Origin: JAEXOD01 sp964652025
GTDB lineage: Bacteria > Bacteroidota > Ignavibacteria > Ignavibacteriales > Melioribacteraceae
Length of the DNA stretch: 64,000 nucleotides
Assembly: GCA_964652025.1 (NCBI GenBank)
Contig: CAZYZX010000007.1
Span: 1-64,000, forward strand
Direction of reading: 5' to 3'
Part shown: in pieces, positions 52,201 through 60,600 of the stretch
Layout: each line of letters opens with the position of its first letter
Position numbering within the stretch: position 1 is the stretch's first letter
The notes under the pieces: generated by a model
The model's database searches: none
Told to the model about the DNA's origin: nothing
What the model saw: only the letters and a program-made list of their open reading frames with translations
Program-made: the position numbers and the translations under genes

Positions 52201-53358
52201 ATTGATGATATGGAAACTTTTGAAACAGGATATAAAAAGATTACAGAAGCTATTCCTTGTTTAGATGGTAAAAAAAGAATATATGAAACCCACAAATTTG
52301 TAATTGAAAGGGAAAATGATGAACCGCTATTAGGTGGTTTAACAATTGATATTACATCTTTAATTGAAGCACAAAAATCTTTAGCAGAAGCAAAAGAACA
52401 GCAAGAAAAAATTCTTAATGCAATACCAGATATGATTTTTGAGCTTGATAGCGATTTTAATATTAAGTGGATAAATACATTTGGTAAGAAATATCTAAAC
52501 AAAGATGTTATAGGTAAAAATATAAATTCATTAGTTGAAGGGATATCTGAACAGATAAAACTTGATAAGAAAAAAGGACGAGTTTATTATACAGAAAGCA
52601 CGTTGGAAATGGAAGAAGGAACTAAGTTTTTAGGTTGGTGGCTAAAAGCAGAGTTTAATGAAAAAAATGAGATTGATTATGTTATTGCATCTGCTAGAGA
52701 TATTACAGAAATTAAAGTTTATGAAAATAAGATAATTAAATTAAACAGCGAGTTGGAACAGCGCGTTAAACAAAGGACAGCAGAATTAGAAGCTGCGAAT
52801 AAAGAATTAGAGGCTTTTACATATTCAGTATCGCACGATTTACGAAGTCCTTTGCGTGCTATTGATGGGTTTTCTAGAATTATAATGGAAGATTATTTAC
52901 AAGTTTTAGATGATGAAGGTAAAAGGCTATTTAATGTTATTAGATACAATACCAAAAAAATGGATCAGCTTATAACAGATTTATTACAATTATCAAGAAT
53001 ATCGCGTCATCAGCTGGAATTAGATGAAATTGATTTATCGGAATTTATAAAAGAGATATATGAAGAGACAATAGATGAAAATACTAGAGCTAAATTTGTA
53101 TTTAATTGTAAAGGCTTGATGAATATTAAAGCAGATAAAAAATTATTAAAACAAGTTTGGGTTAATTTAATTTCTAATGCAGTTAAGTATACTTTACCAA
53201 AAGGAAATAGGGTTATAGAAATTAAGAATTATGAAGAAGATGACTACATAGTTACGTTTATTAAAGATACAGGTGTTGGATTTAACCAAGATTATAAAGA
53301 TAAGTTGTTTGGAGTTTTTCAAAGGTTACATAGAAGTGAAGAGAAGGTACAGGCGTAG
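49243..53358 (+). CDS. Multi-PAS, PocR-domain histidine kinase, frameshifted in the ATPase domain
   Basis: A 1371-residue membrane sensor counted from ATG 49243 (GGGAG upstream). It has TM1 (about 12-30), an extracytoplasmic sensor region, TM2 (about 298-320), two PAS domains (about 339-585), a PocR-like domain with clustered cysteines (about 612-800: SDWCINLHES, CTICYYNEWEMCGKQ, YECQAGI), three more PAS domains (about 807-1160), HisKA with H1198 in YSVSHDLRSPLRAI, and an ATPase with the N box WVNLISNAVKYT and KDTGVGF. It stops after VFQRLHRSEE, before the GTGxGL box, which continues in another frame at 53346. Either the kinase is inactivated, or the read contains an error. A response regulator gene follows. 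Confidence 0.88.
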   Translation: MKNKLIKALNLKFAGLLFFIFLFFILSIQWINYYSKVKELQFKTAEIKLSEEGNELANKIYSFKEDILKINNINFRNKKFINALIAIDNKENKELVNLFLNKIYQLKFVKEIYLFDTKNKLVTAVPTDSVTPSKEIITRVLAINSVFSPIFLSPNYSNVDNSYEMKIFLCLADYKDPNKLLGKIVIVVDAELYLNYYLEQKSKYFRTAESFIISESGDELTYLTKLKNANYNTIKTEVIGDLGEKIKLITRHNKQTILYYKDYLGKDAINFITKIDGYNWILAYKIDKSEIDEKVTKEYYGFTFLIVVLLLITVLLLFFIKKFNIKTLQKEKSEYKLLATRLRQGELIAKVGNWEIDLTTKTVYSSLGAREIYGVNKDILSLSEIKSIPLPQYREALDKELEGLIKFNKPYEIEFKIKNQKTGEIIDIYSVAKFNREENKIYGVIKDITDQNKIKRELEIAEEKLRYALESSNYGVWDFDLERGIIYWDENSYKILGYSKNEIEISFEKWQKMLHPDYLRRVMIAYDKLTKGLITEFDNEFLVQHKNGNYIWIEGKGKVVRIDENGKPTRITGLYIDINDRKTAELELKKIEWMLTKKFVLSEITKENSNIIFKTDSKGLIYNNIGLDVLKEIVFDYLNLLETSSIIFESDGKYALGIFISDWCINLHESTKLKRNEFTKQNCTICYYNEWEMCGKQAILKKENINYECQAGIKSLGVPIFVFGEVVGAICTALSETPAMEEIIDNVAINYGVPASALKRYSNNYNVRPEYIVGLAKERINKAAKMIGTLVEKSITQNELYANRELYKSLVESSDAIIVLIDTNGYVLYINKIAAAYFNSESEKLIARKYSEIFDITTVDIQKEIINSVITREEKRFDITTLVFNGQKRQFRTNYYPVKNNMGKVYGVLINAYDITDLIEAESEKEKTQEMFNSFMDYFTGGVFVKNRKGIVIYVNKYLREVFAAEKWIGKNAIESFPGEIGEKLFIDDMETFETGYKKITEAIPCLDGKKRIYETHKFVIERENDEPLLGGLTIDITSLIEAQKSLAEAKEQQEKILNAIPDMIFELDSDFNIKWINTFGKKYLNKDVIGKNINSLVEGISEQIKLDKKKGRVYYTESTLEMEEGTKFLGWWLKAEFNEKNEIDYVIASARDITEIKVYENKIIKLNSELEQRVKQRTAELEAANKELEAFTYSVSHDLRSPLRAIDGFSRIIMEDYLQVLDDEGKRLFNVIRYNTKKMDQLITDLLQLSRISRHQLELDEIDLSEFIKEIYEETIDENTRAKFVFNCKGLMNIKADKKLLKQVWVNLISNAVKYTLPKGNRVIEIKNYEEDDYIVTFIKDTGVGFNQDYKDKLFGVFQRLHRSEEKVQA

Positions 53359-53465
53359 GTTTAGCAGTTGTTAAAAGGATAGTGGATAAACATGGTGGTA
53401 AAGTATGGGCAGAAGGTAAAATGAATGAAGGTGCAATATTTTACGTAGCGTTTCCAAAAATATAA
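53346..53465 (+). pseudogene. Out-of-frame C terminus of the histidine kinase
   Basis: Forty codons starting at GGT encode GTGVGLAVVKRIVDKHGGKV and then AEGKMNEGAIFYVAFPKI, which is exactly the missing end of the HATPase domain. The usual junction would read SEEFEGTG. The sequence has GAAGAGAAGGT where GAAGAG-TTTG-AAGGT would restore it, so a 4-base deletion is a simple explanation. Confidence 0.88.
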
Positions 53466-53485
53466 TTATAAAAAGGAGATATACT

Positions 53486-53929
53486 ATGACAGAATCAATA
53501 GTAGAAATTTTGTTAGTTGAAGATAACCCGAATGATGCAGAACTAACAATAAGGGCTTTAAAGAAAAATAAAATTGCAAATAATATTGTTCATGTAAAAG
53601 ATGGTGAAGAAGCGTTGCATTTTTTGTTTGGCATAGATGAATATTCTGGAAAAGAAATTAATGGTACTCCAAAGTTAATTTTATTGGATTTAAAATTGCC
53701 AAAAGTTAGTGGTATAGAAGTATTACAAAGAATAAAAAATGATGAAAAAACTAAAACCATACCTGTAGTAGTTTTAACTTCATCAAAAGAGGAAAAAGAT
53801 ATAATAAATTCTTATAACTTAGGTGTTAATAGTTATATTGTAAAGCCAGTAGATTTTGATAAATTTATGGAAGCTGTGAAAGAGGTGGGATTATATTGGC
53901 TTGTATTAAATCAATTGCCATTAAGTTAA
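53486..53929 (+). CDS. Single-domain response regulator, Rcp1-like
   Basis: A 147-residue receiver protein without an output domain. The acidic pocket is E12/D13 in LLVEDNPNDAEL, the phosphoacceptor is D68 in LILLDLKLPKVSG, and the conserved T/S and K are in VVLTSSKEEKD and YIVKPVDF. This subtype commonly partners with PAS or phytochrome-type kinases. AAAGGAG lies before the ATG. It is 20 bases downstream of the frameshifted kinase end, clearly its cognate partner. Confidence 0.93.
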   Translation: MTESIVEILLVEDNPNDAELTIRALKKNKIANNIVHVKDGEEALHFLFGIDEYSGKEINGTPKLILLDLKLPKVSGIEVLQRIKNDEKTKTIPVVVLTSSKEEKDIINSYNLGVNSYIVKPVDFDKFMEAVKEVGLYWLVLNQLPLS

Positions 53930-53940
53930 AAATAAAAAAA

Positions 53941-53963
53941 GCGGGAAAATAATTCCCGCTTTT
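53941..53963. terminator. Bidirectional terminator
   Basis: GCGGGAA pairs with TTCCCGC around AATAA, with A and T runs on the two sides, serving the response regulator gene and the convergent small gene. Confidence 0.9.
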
Positions 53964-53995
53964 CGGACATAGGAACAAACTAAAAGTTGAAAACA

Positions 53996-54238
53996 TTAGG
54001 CATATTTATCAACAATTGACCCCTTTTTAAGAACACCGTATTCGGTCGAGTCTTGAGGTGTATTCATCTGATTCATCTCTAAAACCATCCGAATTACTTT
54101 TTGTGAAGCCGATTCTTTTAAACGTTCATCTTGAACATTAAGGCTCTGTACGGGTTCATTACTTTCGGGTTTTTTCTTAGTAGTCTGTCCCACTAATCCG
54201 TAAAATCCTGCATCGGAAATTACTTTACCTATTTCCAT
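53996..54238 (-). CDS. Small protein of unknown function
   Basis: An 80-residue soluble protein I do not recognise. It begins MEIGKVISDAGFYGLVGQTTKK and is polar, with a helical middle (RLKESASQKVIRMVLEMNQM) and a C-terminal KKGSIVDKYA. It has an excellent ribosome binding site (CGGAGG seven bases before the ATG) and ends at a strong terminator, so it is very likely expressed. It has no signal peptide, membrane helix or cysteine. Confidence 0.75.
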   Translation of the reverse strand: MEIGKVISDAGFYGLVGQTTKKKPESNEPVQSLNVQDERLKESASQKVIRMVLEMNQMNTPQDSTEYGVLKKGSIVDKYA

Positions 54239-54396
54239 ACAAGCCTCCGTTTTTTTAGTTGTTCCTATAGGATAGAACTTCCTGTTTTATTATCGAATTT
54301 TACAAAAAAAAGTTTAAATTTTTATGATTTTATTATAATATTAATTATATTTTAACAATATTTAGTATTATAAAATAAAATTTTTGCAAGGTTAAT

Positions 54397-57300
54397 ATGA
54401 AAAAATTATTCTTACTATTTATATTATTTATCTTTAGTATTAGTACTATTTATTCACAAAATTATAAAATAAACAGTAAATTACTAACCGAGCTTAAAGA
54501 TGATTTAAGCAAAAAGACAAAAATTTGGGTATTTTTTACAGATAAAGGAAACAATTTAGAAAAATATTATTCTAATCCAATAACGGTTGTATCAGAAAAA
54601 AGTTTGAAGAGGCGAGCAAAGCTAAATGCCTTTGAAAAGGGAATAGACTTTATGGATTTGCCTGTGAATGCAAATTATATAAATGAGATTAAAAATTTAG
54701 GCATTAAAATAAAGCATAAAAGTAGGTGGTTTAATGCTGTTAGTTGTGAAGTTAATTTTTTGGAATTGAGTTTATTAAACAAATTAGATTTTGTAAAACG
54801 AATTGACCCAGTAGAAAAGTATCAATCTTTAAGTAAAAAAGAAAAGAGTTTAGTAAGCGAAGGTTTTGTAGAAATCTATCCGAAAGGTACAAATTCTTAT
54901 AATTATGGAGCTTCTTACACACAGCTGCAACAAATAAACGTTCCTGCTGTGCATGATTTAGGATATAAAGGACAGGGTGTAGTAATTGGCGTTTTAGATG
55001 CGGGTTTTAATAATTTGCCGCATGAAGTGTTTGGAAGTATGGATATTATGGCTGCATACGATTTTGTAAATAACGATCCTGATGTTGGTGATGGAAGTGA
55101 TTTAGGAGAAGGAAGCCATGGAACGCAAACACTATCTACTATTGGAGGATTTAAGGAAGGGAAATTAATTGGTCCAGCTTTTGCTTCAACTTTTATTTTA
55201 GCAAAAACAGAAAATACAGAAAGTGAAACACCAATTGAAGAGGATAATTGGATTGCCGCTGTAGAATGGATGGATAGCATTGGTGTAGATGTTACAAGCA
55301 CATCGCTTGGATATATTACATTTGATCCACCATATACTAGTTACTCTTGGCAAAGTATGAATGGTAATACTTGCAGAATAACAATAGCGGCAGATTTAGC
55401 AGTTAAAAAGGGAATAGTTGTTGTAAACTCAGCCGGTAACGAAGGATATAATAGCACACATAATACATTAGGCGCCCCGGCGGATGGTGACAGTGTAATT
55501 GCCGTAGGTGCCGTAACTTCTACAGGGCAGCGCTCTAGTTTTAGCAGTGTTGGACCTACAGTAGATGGAAGAATTAAGCCGGATGTTATGGCAATGGGAA
55601 GCAGCGTAACAGTTGCAAGTCCTTACAATACTACAGGATACACAACATCAAGTGGAACTTCTTTTAGCGGTCCTTTAGCTGGAGGTGTTGCTGCTTTGGT
55701 ATTATGCGCAATGCCAAATTTAACACCTATGCAGGTTAGGGATGCTATGCGAAATACAGCATCATTAAGTAATAATCCAAATAATGAATATGGCTGGGGA
55801 ATATTAAATGCACTTGATGCTGTAAATTACTTTAAAGTTCAAATAGAACATAATCCATTACCCGATACAGAAAATCCTTTTAGGGTGCATAAAGTTGTTG
55901 CTTATTTTAACTCTGTTTTGCCATTACTAACTAATAGCTTAAAAGTTTATTATTCAATAAATGATGGTATTAGTTACGATAGCGTTGCTTTTTATTCTAC
56001 AAATATTCAAAATAAATACGAAGCAATAATTCCTATTAACTTAAATAATGTAACAGTTAAATATTTTATTAAAGCTAAAAACAATAGTAACATTACATCA
56101 TTACTACCATCTAATGCACCATCAAATACATTTTCGTTTAAAGTTGGTGCAGATAATATTTTACCAATAATAGCACATACACAATTGCCAAATCAAAGTA
56201 TTTTTGCTTTGCCTATAACAATAGAGGCAAATATAACAGATAATTTAGGAATTAGAAGTGCAAAAGTTAGTTATAAATTAAATGGAGTAGCTAAACCAGA
56301 TTTTGACTTAATAAAGCAAGCAAATAGTAATATTTATAAAGGGCATTTTCCATTAACGCAAAATGATTTGAATATTGGTGATGTTATAGAGTATAAAATA
56401 ACAGCAATTGATAGTTCGATTAATAATAACACAAAAACATTACCAGAACAAGGGTATTATAGCTTTTCTATAGTAAATGTTGCAATATATTCATCAGATT
56501 TTGAAGCAAATAACGGTGGATTGTTAGGAAATAATGATTGGCAATGGGGAACAACAAATCCTTCATTTCCAGCTGCGCATAGTGGACAGAAATTATGGGC
56601 AACAAAATTGAATGACTACTATTCTATTGGACCTCTTTTGTCATCATTAGTAACTCCAGAGATGCAAGTTGTTTCTAATACACCAAGCTTAACGTTTTGG
56701 CATTGGTACGAGTTTGAAACCGATTATGATGGAGGAAATGTAAAGCTAAGTAAAAATGGTGGAAGTTATAATCTTATTATTCCAGTTGGAGGATATAATG
56801 GAACATTAAGTACAAGCTTTAATAATCCTTTAGGAGGGCAAAGTGCATATACAGGTTCTGCATTTTGGGTAAACGCGGTTTTTGATTTAACAGGGATTGT
56901 TGCCCCTGGTGATGTAATAAAAATAAAGTTCGATTTTGGCGCAGATAACGGCATTCAAAAAAGAGGTTGGTATATAGATGATTTATCTTTTACAGGAATA
57001 GGAATGCCTTTACCAGTTGAATTATTATCATTTAATGCCCTTGCTAAAGATAATGGCTCTATTGAATTACGTTGGACTACAGCAAGTGAGGAAAATAATG
57101 CGGGTTTTGAAATTGAAAGAAGCTTAGATGGCAAAAACTTTGTTAAAATTGGCTTTATTTCTGGGAAAGGAACAACCACAGAAATTAATAATTATTACTT
57201 TACAGATGATTTTATTTTTAGTGAAAAACTTTATTATAGGTTAAAACAGATTGATTATTCGGGTATTTTTAGTTATTCTGAAGTAATAACAGTTAATAGT

Positions 57301-57582
57301 ATTATTAATTTAGATTATTCCTTAATGCAAAATTATCCAAATCCATTTAATCCAAGCACAGAGATTGAGTTTAGTTTAAAGGAATTAGGCATGGTTAATC
57401 TTTCGGTATATAATATTTTGGGTGAAAAAGTTGCAGAACTTGTTAATAATAATTTAGATAGAGGAAAATATAAAATAACTTTTGATGCTAATAAATATGG
57501 GTTAAGTAGCGGTATTTATTTGTTAAAATTTGAAGTTATAGGAAAATACAGTTCAACTAAAAAAATGAATTTAATAAAATGA
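54397..57582 (+). CDS. Subtilisin-like (S8) serine protease with T9SS sorting domain
   Basis: A 1061-residue secreted protease. Signal peptide about 1-20; an inhibitor-like prodomain (about 40-150) with VSEKSLKRRAK; then the S8 domain with D201 in GVLDAGF, H241 in GSHGTQTLS, the oxyanion N348 in SAGNEG and S422 in SSGTSFSGPLAGG, so the triad is complete. Beta-rich modules (about 480-860) follow, then a segment (PVELLSFNALAKDNGSIELRW) shared in style with the C25 protease, and the type IX domain with QNYPNPFNPSTEIE and KKMNLIK. It probably acts at the cell surface. No sharp promoter was found in the AT-rich leader. Confidence 0.92.
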   Translation: MKKLFLLFILFIFSISTIYSQNYKINSKLLTELKDDLSKKTKIWVFFTDKGNNLEKYYSNPITVVSEKSLKRRAKLNAFEKGIDFMDLPVNANYINEIKNLGIKIKHKSRWFNAVSCEVNFLELSLLNKLDFVKRIDPVEKYQSLSKKEKSLVSEGFVEIYPKGTNSYNYGASYTQLQQINVPAVHDLGYKGQGVVIGVLDAGFNNLPHEVFGSMDIMAAYDFVNNDPDVGDGSDLGEGSHGTQTLSTIGGFKEGKLIGPAFASTFILAKTENTESETPIEEDNWIAAVEWMDSIGVDVTSTSLGYITFDPPYTSYSWQSMNGNTCRITIAADLAVKKGIVVVNSAGNEGYNSTHNTLGAPADGDSVIAVGAVTSTGQRSSFSSVGPTVDGRIKPDVMAMGSSVTVASPYNTTGYTTSSGTSFSGPLAGGVAALVLCAMPNLTPMQVRDAMRNTASLSNNPNNEYGWGILNALDAVNYFKVQIEHNPLPDTENPFRVHKVVAYFNSVLPLLTNSLKVYYSINDGISYDSVAFYSTNIQNKYEAIIPINLNNVTVKYFIKAKNNSNITSLLPSNAPSNTFSFKVGADNILPIIAHTQLPNQSIFALPITIEANITDNLGIRSAKVSYKLNGVAKPDFDLIKQANSNIYKGHFPLTQNDLNIGDVIEYKITAIDSSINNNTKTLPEQGYYSFSIVNVAIYSSDFEANNGGLLGNNDWQWGTTNPSFPAAHSGQKLWATKLNDYYSIGPLLSSLVTPEMQVVSNTPSLTFWHWYEFETDYDGGNVKLSKNGGSYNLIIPVGGYNGTLSTSFNNPLGGQSAYTGSAFWVNAVFDLTGIVAPGDVIKIKFDFGADNGIQKRGWYIDDLSFTGIGMPLPVELLSFNALAKDNGSIELRWTTASEENNAGFEIERSLDGKNFVKIGFISGKGTTTEINNYYFTDDFIFSEKLYYRLKQIDYSGIFSYSEVITVNSIINLDYSLMQNYPNPFNPSTEIEFSLKELGMVNLSVYNILGEKVAELVNNNLDRGKYKITFDANKYGLSSGIYLLKFEVIGKYSSTKKMNLIK

Positions 57583-57671
57583 TAAAATTATCTTTATTTA
57601 TTATGTTTTTTAATAAAATATTTGTATTTTATATGTATATCGATAGATATTATAAGAATTAAAGGTAGGCT

Positions 57672-60600
57672 ATGAAAAAAAATATAATATTATTTATAAT
57701 AATTATTAGTACAAATTTATTTGCACAAATTGCAGATGTTACACCCGTAAAGACTTTGTTGCTTAATCAAAAAGTAACAAATTTGGGGGATGTAGCAAAT
57801 ATTTACGTAGACGATTTTTTTAATTATTATGTTTTAAGTAAGGATAATAAAAACATAAATATTTTTAATTCAAATGGGGATTTTGTAAAAAAAATACCAG
57901 CTGATAACAATTCAAAACTATTTGATACACCTGTTGATTTATGTGTTCAAAAAGATGGGAAAATAGCGGTATTAGATAGAGGAACAAAACGAATAGTAAT
58001 TTTAAATCAAGATGGGGAAAAACAGCTTGTATTTGGTAATTCTGGAAGCTATTTAGGAAGTTTAGATAACCCTTATAACATAGATTTTGATATATATGGA
58101 AATTATTATGTTTATGATAAAGGAAATAAAACAATTATAAAATTTAACAAACAAGGCTTATATCGTGGTGCAATTTCTGCCAAAGATTATGTTGGTTTTG
58201 CAGTTGGACTAGATCAGAATATCCATGTTTTGGTTTCGTCAAATCAGGGGTATCAAATTCAAATATATTATCCTAATTTAACTTTAAAAAAACAAATTAA
58301 TATAAAAGGTTTAACAGATGTTTCTGATTTTACTATAGATAAATTTAATAAATACTATATAGCAGATAGAGAATTATGCTCAGTAATTCAATATGATAGC
58401 ATGGGAGCAGCTACAGGTATTAAAATAGGAATAAAGGGAAGTAGTGGAAGCGTAGGTACTTTTAGTAAACCAACTTTTATTAGTGTGCAGAGCGAAAATG
58501 ATAGTAAAGAAAGAGTTTATATTTATGATGAAAAATTTTCATCAATTCAATCTTTTTATGTTAATTATAAAGAGCCACAAATAAAACCCATTATACCAAT
58601 GGTTAAAATGGATGTGGAATTTATAGGAACTAATAAAGTTGAAGAATACAAATATTTAAGCATTGGTAGTAATGGTGTTTTTTACTATATATTAATGGAT
58701 AATACATTGCTAGCTAAAAGGGGAAATGAAGAGGTCTTTCGTTTACCTAAAAATTTGCAAAAACAATATAACGTGATACTTTCTGAACCAGTTGCGTTAG
58801 CTGAATATAATAATAAAGTGTATATTTTAGATAGTGATGACGATAAAGTAGTAATAGTAGATGCAGACCACGGATTTAACTTATCTCAATTTGGTGAAAA
58901 TGGTACTAACGAAGGACAGTTAAAAAGTCCTAATGATATTGTTATTGATTCCAAAGGTAAAATATATGTAAGCGATTATAAAAATAATAGAATTAATATT
59001 TATAATGAACAAGGGATGTATTTATCCAAAATATCACTGGGTGAAAAAAGACCTGTGAAGCTTGCTATTAGTAAGTCTAATACTTTATATATAGCTGTAG
59101 AAGATCAAAAAACTATCTATTTTATGGCAAATGAAAATCTAAGACTGGAAAATCTTATTTTAAATGGTCTTTCACTCGATTATGAAATTGGTACAATAGC
59201 TTCTATTGATGAAAATATATTATTAATTTACGATAATTATTATGGTATAATACATGTTTTTGAAAATTACAAAAAAATAGCTGAGTTTATTTCTCGTGGA
59301 GAAAGTTTAGCTCAGATGCCAGTTATAAATTTTATGGCTGCTGATAATAGCAATAATAATTTATATGTAAGCAATTTTAAAACAAATTTTCAAAAACAAT
59401 TTAGGCTATTAATACCCCCTGCAGACCCAAGAGATGTTAAATTAAATGTAACAAATGAAGGAATAGCAGAGCTTTTATGGATTGGTGATAAAAAAAGAGC
59501 TTCTAACTATTTAATTTATAGAAAAAAAACAGATGAAAAAGAATACGCATTATATACAAAAACTGATATTGAAAAATTAGTTTTAGATAAGCCATCAGAA
59601 TTTATATATGAATATGCTGTAATGGCAGAGTCCAAAGATGGTTTGCAAAGTAGATTATCAAATTCTGTTAAAGATGAATTAAGTTATTTGCTATTTTTAA
59701 AAGATTATCAACCACAACAAGCAATAAAAAGATTAAATGAATTAAAAGAAATTAATTCCATAGGAATAACAAATAGAATTGGATCTATATACAGGGAATT
59801 AATAGAAAAATATAGGGCATCATCTAATTGGGATATGATGATTAATACATTAGCAGAATTAATAAAAGCAAAACCAGACGAAAGTAATACTTATATTGAA
59901 TTAGCAAATGCATATAAAACAATACTAAGATACTCTGATGGAATAAAAGTATTAAACGAAGCAAAATTAAAATTTACTGATAATTTAAATGTATATTTAA
60001 ATTTGATAAGGTTAGAATACTTAAATAAAAATTATACTGGTACGATATCTTTGTGTAAAGAGGCATTGGTAAAATTCCCAGATAATGAAAAAATAATGCA
60101 AAATTTAGCTGAGGCATATTTAAGTAACAATCAAAAAGAAGATGCTTTACAAGTTTATAAAGATTTAGCATTAAAGACTGGGAAGGAACAATATTTTATT
60201 TCTGCTGGAACTATTTTAGTTAACTTAGGGAAAATAGACGAAGCATTAATGGTATATACTCAGGCACAAAATACAGGTAATGCTGGTTCGGAATTGAATG
60301 CAGCTTTAGCAGAAGCTTACATAGCTAAAGGTATGAATAGCGATGCAATTTTACAGATAGAAAAATCCATTAATATTGATAAAAATAATCCTAGATATTA
60401 TTATATTTTAGGACTTGCCCACTCTAATAATAAAAATAAGCCAAATGCTATTACATCTTTTGAAAAAGCGGTTGCATTAGATAGCACACAAGCAGAATAT
60501 TATTTAGCATTAGGAAAAGATTACGAGATAGTAAATAAAACAGCTCAAGCACAATTAGCTTACGAAAAAGCTTATAAACTTAATTCAACAAATTGGGAGG

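Noticed and set aside
54263..54272. TCCTATAGGA palindrome before the 80-residue gene
   Set aside because: Ten bases is too short to distinguish from chance, and no second copy was seen in the window.
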